A DNA stretch of 64,000 nt from Tetrahymena elliotti 4EA (taxonomy: Eukaryota > Ciliophora > Oligohymenophorea > Hymenostomatida > Tetrahymenidae): contig JH720294.1 of the NCBI GenBank assembly GCA_000231825.2, positions 1,539,598-1,603,597 of the forward strand. Direction: 5' to 3'. Shown here piece after piece: positions 50,101-61,315 of the stretch. The notes beneath the pieces were generated by a model. It did not search any database, was not told where the DNA came from, and was given only the letters and a program-made list of their open reading frames with translations. The translations under genes were made by a program, and so were the position numbers. Positions within the stretch are counted from its first letter, which is position 1, and every line of letters starts with the position of its first letter.

Positions 50101-53100
50101 AATTTTGATTTGAGTCTTATATATACCCTGGATAAGTCGAGCAATTAAGACATTTGTTGTTATTGAGTAAAAACTCCTTCTAGCATTTTGTACAAGTTTC
50201 TACATTTGTACATGATAAACAATTAATATCACATTTTTCACACTGTTATTTATCATCCAAAAAGAAACCATCTAAACATTCACTACATTAACCTGAATTG
50301 CATGTTTTGCAGTTTTAACTGCAGATTTTTTAACATCTTTTTAATATTTTTTATTTGAAAATTTAAAAATTATAAAAAATAAATAATTTTTACTTTTAAT
50401 TTTATTTCTCAAATCCTTATTGACAGGTTTTACATTAAGTTGATGACTCACATAAATCACAATTAGGATCACATTAAACACAGCCTTAATTTTAATCTTA
50501 GAAATAGCCTTATAAAGTAGAGCAATCAAGACAATTAGCGTCTTAGAGTAAATATCCTTAACTGCATTTAGTACATTAGTTTTTATTCGTACATAGTAAG
50601 CAATTATTATTACATTATTAGCATTTAGAATTTTAATCCAAAAAATATCCTTGCTAACAGCTAGAGCATATTTAATCTGATAAGCATGTCAAGCAGCTTT
50701 TATCACACTATTAGCAATTATATTAACTATCTAAATAAAAGTTATCTTTGCATTTTTGACATTAAGATTACTGATTACAAGTTAAACAATTTAAGCCACA
50801 CTATTTTGTCTACTTTTCACACTTATTATTTCTAATTAAAATATAATTTAAAATAATTATTATGAAATTATTTTTTACTCCAAATTCAAAATATATGCTT
50901 TAATACAGTCTTTGCACAAGATTGAGCTCTAACATGTTTGACAAAAGGGATCACATTAAACACAATTATTTGTATTTGGATCTAAAAAGTATCCCTATTA
51001 AGAAGCACATTCAACACATTAACTATTTTTTAGTGCAAAGGTAGGTTTACATTAGCTACAAGACTAAGAGCTTTCACACTATGTACAATTATTTTAGCAT
51101 TAAACGCACTACTAGCTATTTATAAATAAATTTTAAAATTATGATAAAAAGGTATTTTATAAAAATAAAATTGATTCAACCTTTTTTAGTCTAAATAATA
51201 TCCTGATTCACATGTTAAACAAGTTTTTGCATCTTTTTCACAAGTGCTACAGTTAGAGTCACATTTTAGGCATAGTTTACTTGTTTAATCTAAGTAGTAA
51301 CCATCATAACAAATTTCACAAATGGAGTTAACACAGGCAAAACAATTTTCATCACATTGATGATACTAACAATTTTTCCTATTTTAAAAATATTTTAAAT
51401 TGAATGTTTCTAAAATTTAATATAATTACTGATCATTAATGACGTAACCATCTTTGCATTTTTAGCATTAGTTTGATGATGAACATTTATCACATTAAGA
51501 AATATTACATTCAATACAATTATTGTTTTGATCTAATTAATATTCAGGTTATTCTTCACATGCAACACATTTAACTCCTTGTTTCAAAAATTTAGGACTG
51601 CAAACATCACAAATTGTTGAAGAATTACATTAATTGCAATTATCAGAACATTTAATACATAACTTTTAACTAAAAAAAAATATTTTAATTTAAAATAATT
51701 TAAAGAATATATTTTACATTGAATCAAAGTAAAAACCTATTTGACAGGTTTTACAAGATTAACCATCAACGCAATCACTGCAATTTTAAATGCAAGGCTA
51801 ACAAATGTTGTCACTAGTTAGTTTAAACATTATTTAAATTAAATGATAAAAAATTAAATTGTATTAATAAATTTACTTTTTGAATGTAGAAATAGGACAA
51901 TTTTAGCATTCTTCACTATTAATTTTAGAAAAAGAAATTATTTTTTGTTTAATTTCATAATTAATTTTTAGATTTACTTTAGAAGAACTTAATCAGATTT
52001 ACATTGAGTACATTCATTTTTCCTTTAAATTTTATTAAAAAATGAATAAAGTTGTTTGTTTTTTAAAAAATAGCAATTTACTTGAAATTCCAATACTAAT
52101 CTTTTGAGCATACAATTGTATCCATTGTTAAATAGAAGAATTAATTAGAATTTTACAAAATTTGAGATTTGTCCTAAATAAATTGTAATTTATTATTAAT
52201 TTCTTTAATTTTGATGAATATTTACTGCTTGATAAAGTCTTCTGTATAACTTATTATTTGAAGGTAATTAGTAGTTTGAAATAGCTTTTAAATCAATATT
52301 TTTAATTGAAATTTGTCCATTTGAGTAACTCAAAGAATATCCTTAACCACTAACAATAATCAAGCTCTAATTTTTCAAATAAAAATTATTCTTGTTGGTT
52401 AATACTAAAATTAATATTTCTAATAATAACAATTAAAATGTTTTAATCCATTTTTGTTCTCATCAAACAAGTAATTAAATGAATAAACCATTACATTATA
52501 AGTTAAGATAGAATTGTAATTAGCTGAAGTTGGAATTTAATTGAAATTTCCTATAGTAGTAATCAAATTTAAATTGGAAGCATTATATAGTTAAAGTGAA
52601 TCTATATTTTTGACTACTATATATCTATCACTCTTAATAATTAATAATAATTAATTTAGGATTGGAAATAAAAAATATATTTACACTTCCATAAATTGAA
52701 AACACTTATGAAAAAATCCCTTCTGAATCAATTTGTAGTTAATATTTTTTTATCACTTATGAATTTGAATTTGTAGAATCAAAGTCAAATATATATATGG
52801 TATTATTGTCAGAGCTATAAAACATCTTTAGGGTTTTCTATTGATTTATTATAATTTATGAGTGAGGATATAAAAGCAAATTGAATAATAAAAAATACAT
52901 CTATTAAGTAGTATAAGTAATTTTTTTCTTATTTTGATAATAAATAGATCTTTTATTCCCAAAATAAATAGGAATCACTTTTTTAGTAATAAGTTATACA
53001 TTAGCTGTTGTTCTCAGAAAAGTTAGAGATATTTTCGTTGAAAATATCACTACTGCTTTTTTCATTTTATGTCTTACTTTTAACAAAAACCAAGTCTTTT

Positions 53101-53731
53101 CTAACAATAAACTGTTAACCTCCTCCAGAAATTTTAAAGTTAATAACAAATTATTGATTCTATGAAATTTTTAATAATAATTTTAAATTTTATATTAAAT
53201 TTTATCAATTCTAAATTACATATAAGATATATCTGACTTGAGTTTATGTGCTCTAACTTATCTGACATTTTAAAGTGGAATTATCTTTTGCGTTTTATAT
53301 TTCGCTGGAGCTCACTTTATAATAATTTTCATTTGTAAAAATAAAAATATACAGATACCCTTTGTACTAATTTTTATTATGATTAAAAATATTTTAAGAT
53401 TCATTTTTCTAAAAAATACTTCAAATGATTTATCTTGGGTATCATTAGAGCTTGAACAACCATCTAGTATAATTGATTTTTGAATATATCCTTAATCATC
53501 AAGTTTCCAGTACTTAACTTAATTATCATCTATTGTCTTTACAATTAAAGCATTAGACTCCTAGTAGATTTTTTAAAAGTTTAAACAAAACCATTTGAAT
53601 AAGTAAATGAAAAAATTTACTGGTAAATAGAACCAATATTGTTCTATCTCTATCTTAACAGTTCTAATTATTCTTATTTGCATCATTAAAATTAATAAAT
53701 ATATTATAAAAAGCAAATGTATTTAGGTCAT
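47186..53731 (-). CDS. Receptor-like gene B: long cysteine-rich, multi-pass membrane protein
   Basis: Largest complete member of the family. ATG 53731 begins a hydrophobic leader (HLLFIIYLLILMM). Next comes an N-terminal domain shared with gene C: QESNALIVKTIDD, YWKLDDQGYIQKSIILDGC, then after an intron LITKKVIPIYFGNKRSIYY. From about 51,900 to 48,540 there is a long array of furin-like cysteine repeats, mostly one exon per repeat group, with repeated CxxCxxxC patterns such as CTPPCNKCQGNKGQECLSC. The last exon (about 48,700-47186) is uninterrupted and encodes eight or nine membrane segments (IILLVIASLLSILVFF, YLIVLLRIGSNFLLIS, ILFFFIVFIYSAFNY, HFSITLALLVYLIF, LIIIIQIFHVLIVFVI, YALIVLMLLLAFTQLISCIF). 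A basic cytoplasmic tail follows with the motif NEIKWKLNPIN, and TGA at 47186. The cysteine array has grown by exon duplication (see 49230-50780). Role unknown; a cell-surface sensor or adhesin is inference. Confidence 0.8.
49230..50780 (-). repeat. Tandemly duplicated cysteine-repeat exons within gene B
   Basis: Four consecutive exon-intron units of about 380 bp each are recognisably copies of one another. On the plus strand the segment ATCACAATTAGGATCACATT or a close variant recurs at about 49321, 49700, 50076 and 50456. The intron boundary word (AATTTACTTTCC or a variant) recurs at about 49254, 49634, 50010 and 50390. Further, more diverged copies extend to about 51,600. Introns of the copies have diverged more than the exons, as expected if the cysteine pattern is selected. 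Confidence 0.75.
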
Positions 53732-54946
53732 AGCTTTTATTTTGTTTTCTTTGTATTGCCTCTCGATAAAAACTTAGAAATTAATTATTCACTGTCAATA
53801 AATTATAAACCCAAAGTTCAATTTAATAAAGGAAAATTTACTAACTAATTCATTTATGAAGGTAGATTGGTAGAATCTTATTTAATTACAGCTTAACTTA
53901 ATAGGATTTACATTGTCATTAAATTAAATTGATGGATTTAATAATTGATTGAAATTTAGCTGACAGCATAAATTAGCTAAGCATTACTAAATCAAATTAA
54001 AGCTTAACTTGATCTATTAATAAAATTTATTATTGGTTGTTAAAGTATTAAATCATCTAAAAAATTGTAAAGTCCTTTTTACAAGAATTATAAATATTTT
54101 CAATACCCATTTTAACCATTTTTATTTTAGCTTACATTCTTTTAATTAAATATATACAAATTTAATTAATAATTTATTATTATTTGTATCTCTTTAATAT
54201 TTTAAAAAATACAAACAGTATTTTTTTCAGAAAGTTATTGTTACCACAAAACTAATAATAATTGATTGGAAAATATTTAAGTATTCATTGATTTATTATC
54301 CAATTTTTATTAATTTATTAAAAAATATGCTTTCTTCATGTTACAATAGTCTTTTTATTGTGAATTTTTACTTAAATTATTGGTGTATTTATTGAAATTA
54401 AGATTATGGATAAAATATCCTATTTTAAAAGGCTATTTTAAATTTATGATCATTAATAGAAAACATTTTTGAATGTGTTACTTTTGAAGGATAAAAATAA
54501 TGATGAACTAGAATTAATCTAAAAAATACTATTCATTAAATTAATACGACTTGTGTTTCTTTTATATTTAATAGCTACTACTTGATTTAATTTAAGAATA
54601 TATAAAAGAAATATAATAATTAATGACCCCCATTCATCCATCAATACATACATCTATTCCTTTATACTAATTTATTAGGTAATAGTATAAAATGTAAGCC
54701 TAATTTAATTAATACTTCTAATTATTTTTTAAAAAATTGATTGCCTTAACCCTTGTAAATTGAGTCATTCATTCATGCTTGTATTAATATTTCTGACTAA
54801 TTGCAATTTAAAAATAAATAATAATAGACCTGACCTATTTACAAACTAAAAGCTATTTAGCAACTTTGTTACATAATTTCTATAAAAACAAATAACATAT
54901 AAAAGTATGAATATATAAAGAAAATATTAATTAATTAAGAAAAAAA
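53732..54946. other. Spacer between receptor-like genes B and C
   Basis: About 1.2 kb of AT-rich sequence holding the promoter of B and the 3' untranslated region of C. No open frame of note under the ciliate code was seen on either strand, and no decayed paralogue was recognised. Confidence 0.5.
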
Positions 54947-57900
54947 TCATTTTTATTAGTTGTTTTAGGATAATTCAACTTTTTAAATTTATTTTTATTT
55001 ATTGTTTTGCTTTTTTAAAGGATTTAATGTCCATTTAATATTTTTGTCTTCCATAGGAGTAGAATCTAGAGATTCAGTTTAACTCAGATTATAATTGGAT
55101 AAAGATTTCTGAATTGAAACATTTAGAGTATTTTTTGACTTATTTTAATTTTATTACCTCAAACTTTAGAAAATCATTCTAGTTATTGCGAATATGCTAA
55201 ATATTGTGTATGATGTTACAAATATTATCATTAAAGCTATGAAGATATATCCAAACATAATTTGCAAGTTTTTATTATTTTGTAAGAAAGGTTATTCAAA
55301 ACTGTAAGGTAAATCATTTGTAGAAGTAATCATAGAAATCCAAAATACTAAAAGCACATGAAAGATTTCCATAAGATTTAGCATGAAATTCATTATTCTA
55401 GATTCAAAAGGTTTATATTTTATATTCATAGTCAAGTAGACAAAATTTATAACAAAATGAATCCATGATACAGACTAATATTTACTAACTGATAGTAATA
55501 AAGCGCCTTATATAATTACGACAATCAGTTTTCTCAATTCAAATAATATAAAGAATATTCTTGTTATAAAATACTTTTTCTAAACACCAAATGAAGCTAA
55601 TGAAGTAGTCTACTAATTTTAGATCTAATTATATTGACTTATTTATTACAACTTAAAAGTAAGCAATGCATGAAAGGCAAAGTACACTATGGTAAACATG
55701 GAAAAAAAGCAGTAATCAATAGATTATAAAGAGGTCATCTAACTCGCTATTTAAAAAAATGTAAAGACAATAAAGCTAGAAATAAATCTTATTGCTGCAA
55801 TCATATAATTCCAATTAAGATACTTATTTAATACACTAACTCTGTTTGGAAAAAATCTATTTTTGATAAGAAAAATCAGACTTATGAAGCTAGCAATAAG
55901 AAATGCTATTACTTAATAAAGGCAATTATTAAAGTATTAGTTAGAAAAATTTTAGACATTTATAAATGTGTTTAATTAATTTAAGTTAAGCTAAATGGAG
56001 GAGTCTTCAATTAAAAAGCTAGGTATTAAATTGAAAAGGTTATGCATATAACTATATTTTATATGCAAATAGTTAATCTATAGCACATTTATGTATGGAG
56101 AAAATATATAATTCCCAATTAATTACTAAATCTATAAATAACACCAACTGGCTGGACTGTATTCAGGAGAAAAAATAATTATTAAGAGAGATAGAGAGAT
56201 AGAACTCAAGACTAGAATCTAAAGACATAAAGATGTTATTTTAGAAAATTGATAGTCTTCATAGCATTCTTCAAAAAGATCTTCATTATAAGTATTAATA
56301 TTTGAACACTTATCATAACTCTTATCACTATTACATTGATTTGAGTTCTTATCTAGATAAAAATTGGTTTTACATGATAAGCAATCACTAATACTACCTC
56401 CCTTACAAGTTTTACAACTTTTATCACATGGAATACAAGCTAATTACTCAGGATCAAAATAAAATCCTTCATAACAATATTAACAAAAACCACTCTAAAA
56501 TGTTGCATCCTAAAAACAAGAAGTACATTAGTTAATACCACTTCCTTCACAAGTTCTGCAAGAAATGTCACATTTTTTGCAAGTTTTATTACCGTCAAAA
56601 TAACTACCTACTTCACAATTACTTAGGCATTAGTTATTTTATTTCCCATTACATTTTTAACAACTTTAGCTTATTTCGTCAAAATATTAGCCAATATCAC
56701 AGTCTTAGATGCACTTACCATTTTATAATACATATAAATTCTAACATTATTTACAGTCTGTATTCAGTGGTCCTTAGCAAGTTAAGCAAGATTTATCACA
56801 TGCTATGCATTTCATCTAATTTTAATCAAAGTACTATTAATTGTTACATGGAACAGTTGCTTAACATTAATATTCGTTTGAACATTTTTAGCATTATTGC
56901 TTAATCCTATCATAGTATTAATTATTTGCACATTTGACTACACACTAACCAATATTAGTCATATCTTTGATACAAAGAGCACATTTTTAGCTTAAAATAT
57001 CAAAAAACTCTTCTTGCTTACAAAGTATACATTCATTTTGATTGCTTTTATCATTTGCAAAATCATTCAATAAATAAAAAGAAATTAAAATAAATTTACT
57101 TTAAGTTGTAGTTTTAATTACAAGCTTGACAGTTATTTGCAGATTGTTGGCAAATCTTACAACCTTAGTTACAATTTTCACACTTTTATGAATTATCTAA
57201 GAATTGTCCATCTTAGCATTACAATAAACAGGAACTTTATATAATTGTAAAATAAATTTTATTGAAACATTTAAAAATTTTTAAATGAAAAACTTAATTT
57301 TAAATTAAAACTATGAAGTAAAAATTTGACCAAGTTTTTTTAGATCAAATAAAACAAACTAAATTGATTCATAAAAAAATGTATCTATTATTTAAATATA
57401 CAAACTTTTAAATTACTTGGTAGGAAGATTAAAAAAAAATCCCTAATTACAAACTTAGCATAACCCATCTGAAGAATAAGTTGAGCAATTTAGAACACTT
57501 TTATAGCATTTATTGTCTTATAAAGAATATCCTGTAATACAATCTAAGCATTTACCAGAATTATAAGATTAACAGTAATCAACTTTTTAATAACAGAGAT
57601 TGTAACTTAAAACAAACCCTGTAGCACAATCTGAGCATTCTTAAGTATTTATACAAGCAATACAATTTTTTGGGCAAGATACGCAAACTTATTGTCTATT
57701 AATAATAATTAATTTCATATTATGTTAAGTAAGAATTTACCTTTTGAAGTATCCTTGCTAACAGTTTAAACATTAATTACTTTTTAGTTAAGAAAGATAT
57801 TTTACATTTAAAAATTATTAATAATCAAAATTTACTATAGAAAGATTTAATCTTGCTAACATGTTATGCAGACATTTCTTTTTTAAAAATAAATTAATTT

Positions 57901-59678
57901 AAGTACAAAATAGGCATTTTTAAAAAGAATTACTGTAAATCCATATACTATCCAGGACCACAGACAATTGTATCCATACCAAAATAATAAAATACTCCTT
58001 TATCTTATAATATTTATGATCTTTTCTATTTTTAAATGATAATTTTAAACAAATATTCATAATTTTTAAATAATTATTTTTTACAGCTTAAAACATTCTT
58101 CTATATAATATATCTGTGAAAGGAAGTTGATAATCTTTAATTATATTTTTTTTAGTATAGCTTAGTTTATTGCCATCATATGTTACAGAAAATTATTCTA
58201 GACCAATAATGAAAGTATTCTAATTTTTTTATATTAAAACATGTTTTAATTAACAAATTAATTAATTTCCATGTTTTTTTTTGTTTTAATTTTTCAAATA
58301 AATCAAAATGTCTAAAAACAAAAAAATTATCTTTAAAATAATATAAGATCAAAAATCAATTTAATTATTTTTATTTAATAACAATTAAAAAAGAAAATAT
58401 GTTAAGTATAATATGTATCAACAAGAAAAAGAAAAAATATTGGAAGAAATTACTTAATATGTGAGAATCTGGTTGTAATAGGATGCTTGAGTCAAATCAA
58501 AACTTGGTAGATTAATTCTAAGCACAATTTATTTTGTTTTAAAGTCAAATAACATCAGATTTTTTTAGGTATAAATACCTATTAAGGGGTTATCCTTTTT
58601 TAAAAAAAGATATTTGATTTTATTTCTAAAAACAACTTACATAACCATTAACATTTAAAAGCTGAGAAAACACACCTTTAGGGGTAGTATAAAAATTTAC
58701 AGCATTTACTAATAAATTTTATTCATCAAATTAAAAACTTTAGATTATTTTCTTAGAATCATTATAAAAAATCTATTTGTCTTCCTGATGAAATGTAAAA
58801 AGAATAAAGTAAAAATTGAGAAATAAATAAATGCAATTTACATCAATTAAATAAAATTTATAATTTGAACTATCAGATATCTAAAATATTTTTCCATGCC
58901 AAAAAATATAACTTTTATCAGTGTAAAAAGTAATACATTTACTATCATTTTCTGAAAATCCATTAATTTCTTAATTAAATAAATCATTTGAATCTATCTT
59001 TAGAATGCTATCATCTTTTATCATTATTAAATTTTTCCTGATTATAAGGTTTTATTTAGAGTATTATGGTGCTATCTAGTAATTGATTATGAAAAAGCCA
59101 TTCTTTTATTAAAAAAAGAATAATAGAGAAAGTTTTAATAAAAATGAATGAATTATAAATACATTATATATATATCTAACTCTAGGTAATCCTTTATTTA
59201 TTTTACAAGTTACTGATGATTCATCTAAAGCATTTACAATATCACTATATTAAACTGTATAGTAATCACCAGTTTTATATATAAATATGTAAAGCACATT
59301 CTAATACTATTAAAGAATAAAATTAATATCTTCTTCATATGTTTTTCTAAGATAACTAATTACCACAAATGATTTATCAGATGTTTCTTAAGCACATTAG
59401 CAACCATCTAGAAATACTTCTTTTTCAATATAGCCATCTTATTAAAGCTACCAAAATACCACTTTATCATTCTATTTCAACTAAACTATCAGTGCATTCT
59501 ATTCCTTTTGAAGAGGAAAAATGTTTAATTTTATGTAAATTTGTTTTTCATTTATATTTACCTTCAATTCAAACCAATGGCTATAAATCTCAATTTGTTA
59601 TGAAAATACTTTTTTCATAATATTGATTATTAAATATATTTGTAAATATATTCTAAGATACTATTATTGTTTGCCCAT
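54947..59678 (-). CDS. Receptor-like gene C: cysteine-rich, multi-pass membrane protein
   Basis: Third complete paralogue. ATG 59678 starts a frame with the hydrophobic leader IYLQIYLIINIMKKVF. An N-terminal domain very like that of gene B follows: EQNALIVQLKQNDKVVFWQL, QQDGYIEKEVFLDGC and TSDKSFVV. A later exon near 59000-58850 reads KDDSILKIDSNDLFNQE and SYIFWHGKIFQISDS. Cysteine-rich furin-like repeats occupy about 57,800 to 56,300, interrupted by small introns. The C-terminal exon (about 56,250-54947) encodes a string of membrane segments, then a polar tail with MEDKNIKWTLNPLKKQN, matching the gene B tail, and TGA at 54947. ATG 59618 is an alternative start within the leader. The gene is shorter than B because it has fewer cysteine-repeat exons. 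Function unknown; I infer a plasma-membrane protein with a large extracellular head. Confidence 0.78.
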
Positions 59679-61315
59679 AGTTAACTTATTGATTTTCTTT
59701 TTCGTTAATTTGTTTGGTATTGCAATCAATATTAAATCTAATTTTTTTCCTCCTCTTTGTTATTACTTTCAATGATTTTGAATCAATTTATGAATTTCAT
59801 TTAAAATTAATCAAAATTTCTTCTTTCTAAAATGATGTAAATTATAGGTGGTTTAGATTTATTAGAGTGGAATGAAATTCGACTAAATTCCTTTGTTAAA
59901 AAGCTTAACTTCTTAAATCGCTTTTACAAATTATTAATTTAGATAAAAAAATACAAATTTTCTCTCAATTTACTCACTTTGAACTCAAGGTTTTTTATGA
60001 AGTTTGAAATTTTTTTACAATAATTAAATCTTCTATTTTCTTAAATAAACACAGAAATGTTTCTCCAAAATTACATCTCTCAAAACAAAATAAATCAGAG
60101 TTATAAAATGAAAGATATATTTAGCAAATTAATATTTTGTTTCAGAAATTGATATATCTCAGATATATTTTATTATCATAATAAAATGATCTAAGACAAT
60201 ATAATTATTTTTACATTATTTTCACAGACAAAAACTGCTTTTATTGACAAATTCATTTCTCCCAATTTTTTAAAGGATACAGAATTTCTTCTAAGCAAGT
60301 TTTTTCAAAATAATAAAGGTGAAAAATGAAATATTAATTTAAATAATATACAATTTATATCAATATTTTAAATCATAGTTAGCATTTTATAATAAATTCA
60401 ACAATTTTATCTAATCTCTTATTTTAGCATACTTTTATTCAGGAAATATGTAGATCTTTATAATCATTAGATAGATGGATGATAACTATATTTTTACATA
60501 ATTAAATAAAGTACTTTTGAACTTAGATTTAATTAGGTGTCTCAGATTGAAAAATTAAAAATCTTTTATATTTTAAGATAAAATATCCAGCATTAAAAAA
60601 ACCAGAAATAATCATAAATTTATTTGGCTAATGAGGAAGCTTTTTTTTGTGTTTTTTATGACTTATTAATCAGTGAATTTATAAGATTAGATTCTTATTT
60701 AAGAGTTAATCAGATTTTTAATTAATTGCGTAATCAATATCATAATTCATTATATTTGTAAAATCTATCTTGGCAAAATTTTCTTTAATTAAAAAATTAG
60801 CTTGATGTAAACAAATCATTAAAAGAAGTCATAACAATGTTATTTTGATAATTAAAAGCATAATTTTTTTCCATTATTAAATTTTTTTAACTGATATTTT
60901 AAAAATCTAATTCTCATTTGCTATATTTTTATTGAATTAATAAAATAGTCTTTACAATCACATTTTTAGATTAGGTAGATTATAAATATCAATTTAATAT
61001 AATCATTAACAATAAATAAAAAATTTTCTTTAAAATCTAATTAAATCTTTGGTGTTTGTTGGTACTTAAAAAAATTTATATCTTTTGTCAGTACAAATAT
61101 AACAATGCAACAGTAAATATCAAAAACAAATAGTATTAATTATGAAAAATATATTTAAAATTAAATAATTTATTTGAAAATTTATGATAAATTTTCATAA
61201 AAGTAAAGAAAAATGATGAACGAACAATCATGAAAATAAAGAATTTTTATAAATTAAATTTATTTGTTACAATGTGAAGAATATTATAAAATTTGTTAGG
61301 TTAAATTAATTTTAT
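59679..61315. other. Spacer between receptor-like genes C and D
   Basis: About 1.6 kb between the start codon of C and the stop codon of D. It is AT-rich and contains short standard-code frames that end quickly and lack family similarity. The C promoter should be within its left few hundred bases. No additional paralogue fragment was recognised. Confidence 0.5.
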
